Origin: Alnus glutinosa
Lineage: Eukaryota; Streptophyta; Magnoliopsida; Fagales; Betulaceae
Length of the DNA: 64,000 nucleotides
NCBI RefSeq assembly: GCF_958979055.1
Contig: NC_084891.1
Span: 27,935,001-27,999,000 of the forward strand
Reading direction: 5' to 3'
Under the pieces are notes generated by a model. The model was given only the letters and a program-made list of their open reading frames with translations. It ran no database searches and was not told the DNA's origin. Positions 10,874-22,163 of this stretch are shown here, piece after piece. Every line of letters starts with the position of its first letter. Position 1 is the stretch's first letter. Both the position numbers and the translations under genes were made by a program.

Positions 10874-11544
10874 TGCTAGAGGTACTTACAAACTTTTACA
10901 AAGACAACTTTACAAAATGACCTGGCATGTGAGGTGGCATTTTATTAATTAAAAAATTCATTTACACAATTTTTTTTTTTTGTTTAAAAAAAAACTACAT
11001 CTGTTTCTCCCCCTTTCCCCCTCTCCGGCACTCTCTCTCACCAGCCGGCCGGATCTTTGACTGTATTCGGCTGGAAACCCATGCTCGGCCGACGTGGGTT
11101 TGAGAAATCTGGTCGGATCTCAGATTTGGTTATGCGTGGGTCTCGGCCGAATCTGGATCTCCTGCCGGATACCCACGCTCGGCTGGCGTGGGTTTGAGAG
11201 ATAAGGCCGGATCTCACCCACGCTAGGCCGGATCTCGAATATGGCCGGATTTGGCGAGGTCGTCAGGGGTGGCCGGATCTCTGTTTCCAAGCGGATCTCT
11301 CTCGAGCTCCACTCGTCGACCGTCCATGGCCTTCGGGAATGGACCATCGGCTGGATCTCTTTTTCCCTCGCCAGTGGTCGGGTCTGGTTGGAGTCTTTCC
11401 CGGTGAACCTACCGGTTTTTTTTCTCTCACCAGAAAACTTTGACGTCAAGTTTATAAAAGAGGCTTTTTAAGTTTTTCAATTAAAAATACGCCATGTCAA
11501 ATTCCACGTCAGTTTGTAAAATTTTTTGTAAGCTTCCCTTTGCA
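10874..11544. mobile_element. Inverted-repeat transposon with GC-rich interior (MITE or small gene-capture element)
   Basis: About 75 bases at the left end (CTTACAAAC..TTTTACAAA..TGACCTGGCATG..TTAATTAAAAAA) match the reverse complement of the right end (CTTACAAAA..TTTTACAAAC..TGACGTGG..TTAATTGAAAAA). The interior from about 11030 to 11420 is strikingly GC-rich against the AT-rich flank and contains diverged repeats of GGCCGGATCTC and CGTGGGTTTGAGA. No transposase and no clear target duplication. The compositional contrast suggests captured host DNA, which is inference. Confidence 0.55.
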
Positions 11545-12317
11545 CCTGTATCAGCTCTCCTTTAGAATATGTGTAACATTTTTCTTTTAGGAATTTTCCT
11601 AGAATTGTACTAAATATGAGTGGGTAAAACCCGCCCCTCCCCGAATATCACAGGTTTTATGCAATTTTTTTATGATTCACGAGCTAAGTTTTAGTGAAAC
11701 CGTGATTTTCAAGCTAGTTTGCAAAATTGTTTTCCCCAAACCTGTAAGACCCGCCCCACCCCGAGATCAAAATACGTATATATGAATCATTTTTTTTCCC
11801 TAAACCCTAATCCTATCGCATCTGGATTCTCTCCGGTTAGTTGGTTATATTTAGAGGGTAAAATTGTCTACAAAAATGTAAAAAGACAATTTTACCCTTA
11901 AAATAAGACTAACTGGATAGTTGAACTAGAGAGAATCCTTGTCCAATCCTATCAACTCGCGCGCCGCACTGATTTCCTTCCTTCCAGCCTTGTGGCCTTT
12001 CTTCTTCTCCTTCTCTAACTCATATACAGTTGGATGGGTTTTCATCATTCTCTTTCCAAATCCAGGCTTCACGCAGCCCCTTCCTTCATTCATATACGGT
12101 ATAAGAAGGATTTTTCAAAATATCTCTTCAACTTCAAGATTTCAACCCATCGGTGCCACACTCAAAAATCGTAGATTTTCTTCTTCCACTATAGGCCTGT
12201 TGGTATTACTCTCTCATGTTTCTAAGTTCTTTTCCCATATTGTTTCTAGGGGTTACTCTCACTTTCCCATGTGTATCTACTACGTTTTTGTTTCCTATTT
12301 ATTTTCCCAATAACCCT
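11545..12317. other. Intergenic spacer with a diverged direct repeat
   Basis: Contains two copies of a GTAAAACCCGCCCC / GTAAGACCCGCCCC motif (about 11624 and 11746) in similar context. Around 11940-12260 the DNA is CT-rich without a recognisable product. I see no supportable gene. Confidence 0.4.
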
Positions 12318-12965
12318 GGTTTGCTTGGGCCCAGTGGATAATGATAGACTGGTGGGCTTGAGACCACTTCAAGTCGTTGGGCCAATGGGTTCTAAGTGAA
12401 AGACTTTGTGAAGTAATGGGTAAGGAATTCTTCAAGCAAAGGATCAGATTGGTTAAGATGGGAGTGCCCAATTGTCGTAACCAGGCTTTGGAGCGGACAC
12501 CCATCTCGCATCATAGTTGCGAGTTCGAACCCCTCATCACATCCCATTGACTGCCTGAAGGATCATGGCCTTTTTGGGGCTTCAATTTGCTTACTTATAG
12601 AAGCGGCTTCAATACAATAGCGTCCTTCCTTCTCCATGTGGGACTACACAACAAATCCTCATAATCCTTAGTTTCTCTATTTATCCATCTAATTAACAAA
12701 GTAGCCAATCAATCGATAATCCAAGTTGTTAAACAAATACATTAATCGATAATCCAATTTTTTCAGCGTCATGTTAAACAAAAATATTCTTCATCTAAGA
12801 AACAATCATCTAATCAAGCATTCTTCATGGGTTGGTTTTTTCCCGAAATTCTACCAAATTAAAACGACTACTGCTAGAATTGACTACATACACTCTAAAT
12901 TACGCCTAAGAATAAACTATAGAAATGTGGCCTGTCAACATTCGAATACCATTTTCAGGAATTGT
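12318..12965 (+). repeat. Copy B of the duplicated segment, immediately downstream of SKS
   Basis: Counterpart of 8813-9515 in the same orientation. Its right end (about 12866-12965) is itself a diverged duplicate of 12976-13065, which spans the SKS stop codon and last codons. So the downstream region first duplicated locally and a larger block was then copied. Confidence 0.8.
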
Positions 12966-13024
12966 CCCAAAATTTTACTGCTGCTAGAATTAACAACACA
13001 CTCTAAAATATGCCCCAGAATGAA

Positions 13025-16000
13025 CTATAGAATAGCCTCTCCACATTTGATGACATTTTCAGGAATTGGAGATTCATCCTCTACAGGAATGGTTGATGGG
13101 TCTTCCTCTCCAACACCTTTGACTCGTATGTACAGCTCTTGCCCAAGATACCAGTACTCTGCATTCTGTGATCTAAGATTCCACAGTCCTTGATTGTCAA
13201 GCTTTACCATGACTGCTGTCCATCCAATTGGATATACCTGCGAATTATCACAGCAAAAGTAACTAAGAACATGACTGTTTTGCATAGCTCGCAGAATAAA
13301 CATGATGTCTGTCAGCGAACCTGGACTGTGGAGCGAGAAATAGCATCAACCATGTTATATCCTGCCATCTTACTCTCATCCCATGTCCCAAATTCCATGC
13401 TGCAAATTCATTTCCCAATTTCATTAGAATCAGAAGTAAGGTGATACTTATTTTTATTTACAAAGGGTAGAGAGAAGAATCATCACCCAACAACGAAGAA
13501 GTTGTAGCCATCAAGGTGCCATGTTTGTATATATTGAAGAGGGTTTTGAAAAACCACATGCATAAAATCATGGTAGACGGCGTCAACAACCGAAGTGCCA
13601 AAAGTGGGAAGAACACCTGTACCATCATTTGGTGTCTCAGGAATAACGCAAGAGTAAGATGCATCAGTGAGCTTGAAATAGTCTGCCAACTTCAATGGTG
13701 TGTCCTGGTGAACAAATGTGACTCCATTAACGGTGTAGCGAAGTTCTTGCCCGTCAATCATAATACCGTTCTTTAATACGAGTGTACGCGTGATGTTGAT
13801 GCTGCCGTAGTGGTAGGAACCTTGCGGATTTGGCCGAGCTGCTCCAACCATTAAATTCCACCTGTTCAACCGAAAAACACAATTTTGCATGACAAATGGT
13901 TTAAGTACCATATCGGAATATTACTTAAAAAAGAGAGTTGTTATCATAACATTATTAGACCCAAGTGCATATACTTTGACGACCAGGATTTAAATGTAAT
14001 GGTTCAAATTAAATTTTACACAGCTAATAGTTTATATATTGTTAATTCAAAATTTTAAATAATGTAGTATTATAATTTATGTATATAGTTAGAAGCAACA
14101 AAACAAAATTTTTAATCTAAAATAGATTTGAAATTATTAAATTATTAATTAAATAATTAACTATAACATTTCTTATCAACTTAACATGGTATCAGATATG
14201 AGGTCTATGTGTGAGACTAAACATTGTGGACTATTTTAATTCAAACATGAATAAACTTTTAGAATAAGTTGTGATTTAATATAAGAATAATGATTCACTG
14301 CCGTTTAAAGATACAACTTTTCACCACTACTTTTTGAATTTTTTTATTTTTTAAAAATAAATTAAGGTGAGGGACCACCTTGCCACATAGGTAAAATGGT
14401 GAAAAGTTGTATATTTAGGTGGTAGTGAATCATTACTCTTAATATAAATGATTAAGTGGGTATTCTAATCATTGGTTTGTGTTGAGACATTGGGATTCCT
14501 AAAAAAAAATCAGACAACCTAAGAGTGGGGTGATGTTGTAGGTCTCACTTGTCCGAACAGGTGAGCTTTGCATCCTGAGTTGTTCGGAGTAAATGAGCCC
14601 AACAATCCCGTGTAGTCCAAATTTCAGTAAAATTTAAATAACTTAATTTAGGCATTTGGATCTTTTCCAATTGATTTTCAAATTAAGAGAAACCGGTCTT
14701 TATACACATGCTCTCATGTGGAGAGGATCTTGGTCCCTAATTTAGGGGGTCAACACGAGTGTGGAAATGCTTGCCTGATGGCATGGGCCTGTGACATGGA
14801 GTAGGTATAATCATATGTAGCTGGACCTCGGGTAATAGGGCCCAGTGGAGGTTCAACAGAGCCAGGATAGCGAATGATAGCAAGGCCCAGGAGTTCTGCT
14901 TCTATAAAGCGAGAAGACGCAATCATGTAGTAGGAGATGCAATTTGCCTGGTTCTTTGCTGTGACCAAAACTGAGTAAGATTGACCCACGTGGATGTCAA
15001 GATTATTGTAGTCTTGTTGAATGGTGTAAGACCCTTCAGTCTCAACAAGCCTCATCACATGCCCCTGAATTCTGAAGTTGAGAGACGTTTTCAAGCCCAC
15101 GTTTGAAATTCTAAGCCTGTATGTAGCCCCTACAATTTAAGGGCAACATTAGCTGAATGCTTGCCTTTCAAGCAAATCAAAGAAACCCTTCCACTTTTGG
15201 TATACATTGATTCTCCATAAAGACTCCCAAACGGTTCGGTATTGCCTACAATTATCCATCCAAAGTATAGAGAATTCGGACAGATCAAATGATTGTAAGA
15301 CATTACTTATAAAACTCACCTGACCGAGTAAGTGGTTGGACAATTCAATTTTTATTTGAGCAGGTGGATTTCATAAATAATAACTCACAATCAATCTGCT
15401 TGAATTTTTAACACTTCGGATAGATAATTTTAGACGATCTTAATTCCTCGCAAAAATATATGACGCGAAGAAATTTTATTTAAATAATAATAATAATAAT
15501 AATAAGCGGGATTTCACCTGGTTCAAATTCAAAAATTGCTTGATTAGGTCCAAGCCCATTGATAAGGATTCCATTTGGCTCGGGCAAACTGTTCCCAACA
15601 TTCAGTGAGGCTCTCAACAACTGTAACAACGACAAAACCATTCAGTAAACAATAAATTTCCATAAGCTTAATTTATAAAAATTGATATATTTAATTATTT
15701 AATAAATATTTTAACACTTTATTTATGGGCTTAAATTTTCCATCTCAACAAGTAAGGCCAGCACAATGAATAATTAAGTTAAATGAGATAAATTGTGGAG
15801 TCGGGTTTGGATTCTAAGAATGTCTATTTTAATGATACCATGTTAAATCACTTAAAATTTAAACTAATAAAAAGAGATAAATTTAATTAATTAATTAGGG
15901 TTCGAACAATAAGCATATATACCCGAGAATCAGTATTGTACCAATCACCAATTAGAACATCCAAATCTTTGTAAGGCTGAGGGAAAGGAAGAGGAATAAC

Positions 16001-16639
16001 AGGGCCATTGTTCACTCGAATGGCACCATATCCACCGGCAGCCTTTTGAAAAAGAAGTGAAGGGAAATAGAAAAAGCCTCCAATCTGATCCTTAACCTGA
16101 AAATTATATGTCCACCTTTGCCCGGGCAATATTGGGCAGTTGGTCTCCTGCACTCCATCCTGCCATGAATTCCTCCTTAGTTGCACTCCATTCCTACGTC
16201 CAAAACGTAAACTTTCACCAAAATCAGAACAAAAAGATCAGAATCATTTCATAGAGTAAGAGGTTTCGGTTTCACTGTATATATAACAACAACCATGTCA
16301 TAAGAAATGGATCCGTCAAGTTGTTATGAACGTTAATAGTCACAACATCATTCGTGGTTGTGTTCAAAACTGGCCCCGGGAATTGGTCATTGATCACAAT
16401 CACCTATAAAAAGGAATTCTACCGATCAATTTCATAAAGAAGTGGCTAATTAAGAGAGAAATGTATATGCTTTTTGACGAAATGGAACCAACCTGTTTCT
16501 CAACGCCGAGAGGGGCACGGTGAGAATAAGAGACCGTCCATTCAAAGAAAATCTGCGATGACTCGGCATGGATCGCCAACGCCGTGGATACCCAGAGGAT
16601 TGTCGACGTAATAAACGTCCGAGAATTTGTTAGACCCAT
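13025..16639 (-). CDS. SKS: SKU5-similar (SKS) multicopper-oxidase-like protein, 550 aa
   Basis: Eight exons on the minus strand: 16639-16493, 16403-16294, 16193-15923, 15620-15518, 15129-14775, 13861-13487, 13399-13321, 13237-13025. They join in frame to 550 residues. The start at 16639 (MGLTNSR) heads a signal peptide of about 26 residues; an in-frame ATG upstream would spoil it. Three cupredoxin domains follow. The first contains VINDQFPGPV, WNGVQLRRNSWQDGV and TNCPILPG, the second ILINGLGPNQ and YRLRISNVG, the third RPNPQGSYHYGSIN, HLDGYNFFVVG and QNAEYWYLGQELYIRV. The His residues that bind copper in laccases and ascorbate oxidases are replaced (WNG for HWH, YWYLGQ at the end). The family is therefore considered largely non-oxidase and acts in wall expansion; pollen-type NTP303/SKS members are the closest in feel. 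No GPI-type tail is seen. Intron 5 begins with GC. Confidence 0.93.
14120..14480 (+). mobile_element. Miniature LTR-type (TRIM) fossil, partial, interrupted by a MITE
   Basis: AT-rich LTR-like sequence ends in AACATGGTATCAGA at about 14186-14199, the junction of an LTR end with a primer-binding site for initiator Met-tRNA. It belongs to the same family as 39487-39770. It is an old, broken non-coding copy with the 154-base MITE at 14285-14438 inserted into it. Confidence 0.45.
14285..14438. mobile_element. Mutator-type MITE, 154 bp, with perfect 9-bp TSD
   Basis: The ends GAATAATGATTCAC and GTGAATCATTACTC begin inverted repeats of about 42 bases that meet around ACAACTTTTCACCA. The 9-base flanks TTAATATAA at 14276-14284 and 14439-14447 are identical, which points to the Mutator superfamily. 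It lies in SKS intron 5. Confidence 0.85.
15664..15897 (-). mobile_element. TRIM fossil in SKS intron 3
   Basis: On the minus strand two AT-rich LTR-like ends (about 15833-15897 and 15664-15728) flank an interior that starts with TGGTATCAT next to the ACATGG junction. It belongs to the same family as 39487-39770. Old, non-coding, diverged copy. Confidence 0.45.
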
Positions 16640-16770
16640 TTGTTCATCCATATACATTTGATGCAACGGAAATATGCTCCAAGTCCAAGACAAGAGACCT
16701 TGGTGTATGCTTAAGTAATAGAGGCTGCGGAGAGTGAGCAGGAAATTCAGATAATTAAGTATTCTTTTGA

Positions 16771-16773
<3 letters not shown>

Positions 16774-16804
<31 letters not shown>
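16774..16804. repeat. CT microsatellite in the SKS promoter or leader
   Basis: About 15 CT units, read as GA on the gene strand, some 140 bases upstream of the SKS ATG. GA/CT tracts are frequent in plant core promoters and 5' leaders; a regulatory role here is inference. Confidence 0.7.
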
Positions 16805-16807
<3 letters not shown>

Positions 16808-17587
16808 GTGATTCCTTTTTATTATTATTATTTATTTAGATTAAGAAAAAGAAAAAAAGATTAAGAAAAATTGTTGATGGAAAGTAGGTTGGTCACATGG
16901 ACGACGCCTGATACTCCAGATTCCCATGGGAAAAATGATTTTCAACTTCATCATTATGTTAATAATATCTAATACAAAAGTTAATGATCATTTAATTTGC
17001 ATTCATGTTAGCATATGATTGTGTAGATGAACTTTGATGTTGTTTCATGTCTTCACCCATATCAAGGGATTTACTGATAATGGGAGGGTTTTTCCTATTG
17101 CGAAACTCAGGATTTGAGGAAGGTGTGGGAGGTAAGTTTAAAAAAAATAAATTGATAGACTAAGCTATTTGGGATTATAGATAATTAAGAAATAAAAGAT
17201 TTATGTCTCCCATTCATTAAACCCTAGCTAATTTGAAATTTCGGGTGGATCCAAGATTTGGGTTTTTTAAAAAAGAAAAATCAAATGGGAAAATGGGAAA
17301 ATGGGAAAATGGTTACAAGGAAACAAAAATCTAAGAGAGGTTGCGTAATTTATTTTGATTAGTAAGGAATATGTGTTATATTTTCTAGTTCGCCCTGTGC
17401 TACTCGGACATATAGCGGCATATGGGTTAAACGAATGGTCTTTCTCTCTTTTGGCTTGTCCTTTTGGGTATGTTTGTTCATATGTTGTGGGAGTTTTGTT
17501 TTTAAAAAAGAGAAGAAATGGTGTTTTTAAAGATAAAAAATAGTTTTGTGTGTTTCGTTTGTTGGGTTGTTTGTTAGAGTATTTGTT

Positions 17588-17621
<34 letters not shown>

Positions 17622-20204
17622 TGGCTACTATCATGTTAGTGCTAATAGAGTGGGCCGCCATAGACGTCAATTGGAAAGCATAATAAAATGATACGATCCT
17701 AAATATCTCACGTAGTTTAAGTACAATCTTAAGACTCTTAATCATGGGTATATAAATTCTTAAATATCCCCATTTTGTAAGTCAATTTTTAATAATAAAT
17801 TCTATTTAAATTTTGAATCATATTTGCGAGCAGGATGTCTAAGGACTTACCATGTGAAAATGATAATTATTTTGAATCGTCAGTAGGCGGTCATGACAAA
17901 GGATGAATGCAATGGGCTTCAGTTCTGAAATACTGTGAACCCAATTGAAATAAACCAATACTTGCATGAAATTAGAAGAAATGATCATTCATTGTGTAGA
18001 TATACTACCTTCTTAAAATTTTCTGTTCTTTTTTCCATCTTAATACGCAGAAAATTATAACAAAGAAGGATAATTGAAAGTAAAACCTCACGTAACAAAT
18101 TTTTAAAGTTCAATTGAAAAATTACAAATCAGGTGATAATTCGGGAGATAAGTGAAGTTTATGGTCAATAAAACTTTGAGTGGGCTGGCCCATGGGTTGA
18201 GTCAAGTCGTGTCTGCTTCGGATTCAAACAGCTATATAGACCCAACAGTGTCTGTTGTCATCTGGGATGGGTTTTCTTTCGGGCCGGGCTTTAATCTACT
18301 ATTTGAGATCGCCCAGATGAAAACAGACTCTTTCGGGCCTAGCGGTCATGGTAAGGTCTTGGTACTCATTCTAAAACGACATCATCAGATAGCAAAAGCA
18401 AAACAAACGGCGTCAGAACCAAACCAAGTTAACCAACGAAGCCGTTTGTTTTCAAGAGCGGAGAGGAGAGAGGCATTTCCAAGTTCAGATCCTTCTAAAA
18501 CTTCGTGCCGACTCTGATCAGATTATCGGTACGTCAAACGTTGTCGGCTTTATAACTAAAGTCCACCGTCCATTCTATGACAATCCAACACGTGTCCAAT
18601 GTGTAAGTAACTGAAGCATCCTTTGTCTCCACCCATTATGGATTCATGTGGATTCATGTGGGAGAATATTTATTTACCGTTTGTCAAACCCATATCCGAA
18701 GATCCGAGTTAATCATGGTTACGACGAGCCTGTGTGGCATAGCAATCCGCCCACGCCATCGGATAATATCCTATTTATTAACCCATAATTAAGCGCCAAG
18801 TGGCATAGCAATCCTCCCGTCTTTCGGGTACGTAGCCAGTCTGGATTTGGTGTGACTGGCGCGTCCTTCCATTGCGGCGAGACTCATACGAAGTTAATGC
18901 CGCATTATCCTCATCCAATACATTTTTATTTTCCGATGTCTCTTGTCCGATATAAATGTGTTCTGATTAAGGATAAGTTAGATGTATTAACTTAAAATTT
19001 TTATTATTAAATTAATATTATTTATTTTATTTAAAATTAAAAAAAACCTTGTACCATTTTATTAATCCTTATGAAAGTTTCAAATAAATAGAAAAAAAAT
19101 AATAATAACGTTACTCCATAAGTTTCCATTTTCTCGATTTTTTTGCTCAAAGATCTTTCTCCATCTTTTATAAATTAAACAGCAGGAAACCTTTCTCTGC
19201 TAAATAATTCTTTCTTTCATACTCAAAACTAGTTTAAAAAGAAAAAAAAACTAGTTAAAAGCGAAATGGATCAAAAGCTAGCTGTTTATAAACGCGTCTT
19301 CTTGCAATCACAGTTGCCCCCCATTTTTTCTTTATTCTTTTTTCTTCTTCTTTTACTTTAGCTATATAAATAAGTCTGACAGTTGGATTTGGTTGGTCTT
19401 AAATATCATTGGAAGATGTCGGTACCTAAGGAATGATACATGCCACGTTCCCCAACAGGACAATCAAAAGCATTAAAGATCACTAATAACTGATAACTAC
19501 TTTATATATATATAAACAAAAAACTGATAATTACTTATTGATGAAAAAAAAAAGTAAAATTAGAGCCAGTCTGCGAGATAAAATCCCAGCAACTTTAGGG
19601 CTTGAATTATTAGATGTTAAAGAGTTTTTTAGACTCTTTTTTTTCGAACATGTCTCCAGCAACCTGCTCATTTGTTGGGTCATATGAATCCTATAAGAAC
19701 TATCTTATATTTATTACTTGAATTACTAATAATCGAAAGGAGTAAATTGTTAAGATCTATTTTATTGTTAAACTTTTATTTTGTTATGTTTAATAATTTA
19801 CATGGTATCATGTTATTTAAAAATTTTATTTGACTTGACAATATATACAACATTAAATTTTTAAAATTGAACATTAAATATTTACCATAAAATAAATGCT
19901 CTTTCATTTCATTTAAAATAAAAAGAATCGTGATCCGAAAAAAGTGGGCTTCATCTTATATTCTTATTGAACTTAATTAATTGTTTGTTTGAGATTGTAC
20001 CTTTTATCTTTTGAGTAATCTTTATTTATTTTTAATTAAAAAAAAATTGAAAGGATTTTTCTTGGATTAAATTTGGAGGGAGTTGAAAGTCGCAGTCCAG
20101 TATTAGGAGGAGCTAGCAATTCGTTCGGGCATTTTAGAGGAGTGCACAAAAGGATTTTATATATATATATATATATATATTTGGGAACAAAGGAGGAAGA
20201 GCTC
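16805..20204. other. Gene-poor AT-rich spacer
   Basis: Contains an 11-base tandem GGGAAAATGGG-type repeat (about 17285-17312), a poly-T/poly-A foldback (17586-17621) and a moderately GC-rich patch at 18150-18560 with an open frame of 121 codons that matches no family I know. A direct duplicate of GTGGCATAGCAATCC occurs at about 18733 and 18801. No supportable gene. Confidence 0.45.
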
Positions 20205-21165
20205 GTTATATTACTAGAAAGAAGCCCAAAGGCACATCACAATGAGTAGAAGTACAAACACCCTACATATTAAGCCAGAAAAATTGACTTTGATGCTACC
20301 CACAAATACACAAATATTACTAGATCAGGCATTATGAGCCACTCTCTAACAGTTAATCTCCACTACTAAAATGAGAGTACTAGTCCGAGCTAATAAGCCC
20401 TGAGAAACAGACTAGTAATAGCTACAAATTCATAGACAGACTTTGGCAAAACTAAAAAAAAAGAGGAAAAAAAAAAAAACAAATACAACAAAAAAACCAA
20501 ACACAAATCCGATCAAAATAGGGAGTGTCTGAGCCACTGGCGGCAATGCGTGTGGAACACGAGCTAGCTCCGAAGATTTGCCCGCAGTAGATGACCTCCA
20601 TGGACCACCGAACACCACCTACTAAGGCCTGGAAGATAGCTGTAGCCCGCACGCACTTGCCAAAGAGGGAACCTCCTTGGTGCGTGCTGGCCACGCGCTG
20701 GGCACTGGAACTCCAACTAGGCCGTGGTTGAAGAGGAAGCATTGGAGGATGACGGCCAACACCACGACGAGGCACTGGCAAAAAAGTACCGGCGGAAGAA
20801 CACAGATCTGGCATTAAAAGTACAAATGGACAAAGAAAGAGCGGCCAGAGACACGATTGAGAAAACCACTTCCAGTGGTTGTCTAGTGTTGCATTCTTGT
20901 GAGAAAAAAAACCAAGAAAAAACACAAACAACCTCCACCGGAACTATCTCCAAGAGGACCAAAACACCAAAGCCCTAAAGGCTTTGAGAAAAGCTAACCT
21001 CTCCTGGATCTAACAAAGGGGAACAAAAAAACTACCCTTATTCTGCACCCGGAGGAGGGAGGCATGAAGCCTCTTCTCCTCCCTCCCCCCAAGCAAGCAA
21101 CTAACTTTGAAAACCTTTCTCTCTCTCTCTCGAAAAATCTCAGAGCATCTCTCTCTAAAAAGGAG
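20205..21165 (-). repeat. LINE-like dispersed repeat, copy 1
   Basis: Shares ordered blocks with 37490-38310 in the same orientation: GTGCGTG..GACACG, GCGTGG/CACGCGC, TTGGTGCGTGC..GTCACGCGCTG, GGATCTA..GGGAACAAA, GGAGGGAGGC..CCTCCCTCCCC..AAGCAAGC and a CTCTCTCTCT end. On the minus strand it starts with a pyrimidine/GA leader and ends near TTGGGCTTCTTTCTAGTAATATAA, resembling the non-coding ends of plant L1 LINEs. No reverse transcriptase remains. The class is inferred. Confidence 0.5.
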
Positions 21166-21482
21166 GTTCTAGTTATATATGTTGGTCTTATACATCTAAC
21201 TACAAACTACACTAACAGCTCGTTGCTGTGTGGCTCTCACGTGCACGGTGGATACTTCTCCCCTACACGTGGCTCCATCATTCGACCTCTTCATCGCCTT
21301 CCTCTGTGCGTTGCTGCTGGTTTTTTTTTTTTTTTGTTCCGTTCTTATTGTATTATATTGTTTACTATTTGGGTTTTAGTTTTTCAGTACCTTTGTAGTT
21401 TGAGGATACTTTTTCTATCAGATGTTGCAATTGCCTTAAGTAAGGGTTTGGGTAGGGTTAAGGCTATTGAGAGAATTAAAAA

Positions 21483-21690
21483 TTACAAGAACCGAAGAGA
21501 CAAGAATTACAAGCACTCAAGATACAAGAGTTATAAGATGATAAATTGTATACAAAACACTATTTATGAAGAAATAGTCTAAACGTTATAAGTCTCTTCT
21601 ACTTCCACATTAACAATAATAAATTTAATTTATCATCTTGTAACTATTGTCTCTTAAATGCTTGCAACTTTGTTCTCTTGAACTCTTATA
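21483..21690. repeat. Imperfect inverted repeat (about 65-base arms)
   Basis: About 21483-21546 (ending ACAAGAGTTATAAGATGATAAAT) pairs with 21624-21690 (starting TTATCATCTTGTAACTATTGTC) at roughly three-quarters identity over the best 40 bases. It could be a MITE core or a folded non-coding RNA; I cannot tell. Confidence 0.45.
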
Positions 21691-22119
21691 ACGCTTGTAT
21701 GAATAAAGGGACTTTTTATGGTTCGTGTCTGATACAGGCATCCAACCTCTTTTAGTGCTTATTTTGTTGCTGAGCTCCTTATGAAGGTTTGAGAAGGATT
21801 GATAGACCTTTCAAAGTTTGTGCCCCTTTTGAAATCATTTGCTTTGCCTCTGTAAGCAGCCTTTTGTGGCTGCTCTGATTTTCTTAATGAGCTGGATAAT
21901 TTATTTGAGCCATTCCGACTTGTTCTTAGATTTTTGTTTGAGTTGTCTACCAATTTCGTATTTTTCTTCCCTTGTAACTTTCCCTTTTCCCATCTCTCAT
22001 ATTGAATAATAATAAAAAAATAAAAAGGTTCACTACCGAAGCAGTGCTTTAAGAGGGGAAATTTTTTGTATCTATATATATATATATATATAGAGTGCCA
22101 CGTCACTTTAAAATTTTAA

Positions 22120-22163
<44 letters not shown>

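Larger units (their letters stand above)
13862..14774 (-). other. SKS intron 5, a GC-AG intron with nested repeats
   Basis: The exon 5 end reads CATCAG followed by GCAAGC, matching the AG|GCAAGT consensus of GC-AG introns. The acceptor is AACAG. Joining restores ...QAHAI-R-WNLMVGAARPNPQG, the conserved SKS junction. A downstream in-frame GT would not restore this. The intron holds a miniature-LTR remnant (about 14120-14480) and, inside it, a 154-base MITE. Confidence 0.8.

Noticed and set aside
12470-12540. tRNA-like B box (GAGTTCGAACC) in the duplicated segment
   Set aside because: No cloverleaf can be drawn and no proper A box is spaced correctly; at best an old SINE remnant.
18152-18517. 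121-codon open frame on the plus strand
   Set aside because: No domain, no homologous feel, no TATA or splice context. It may be a chance frame in a GC-richer patch.
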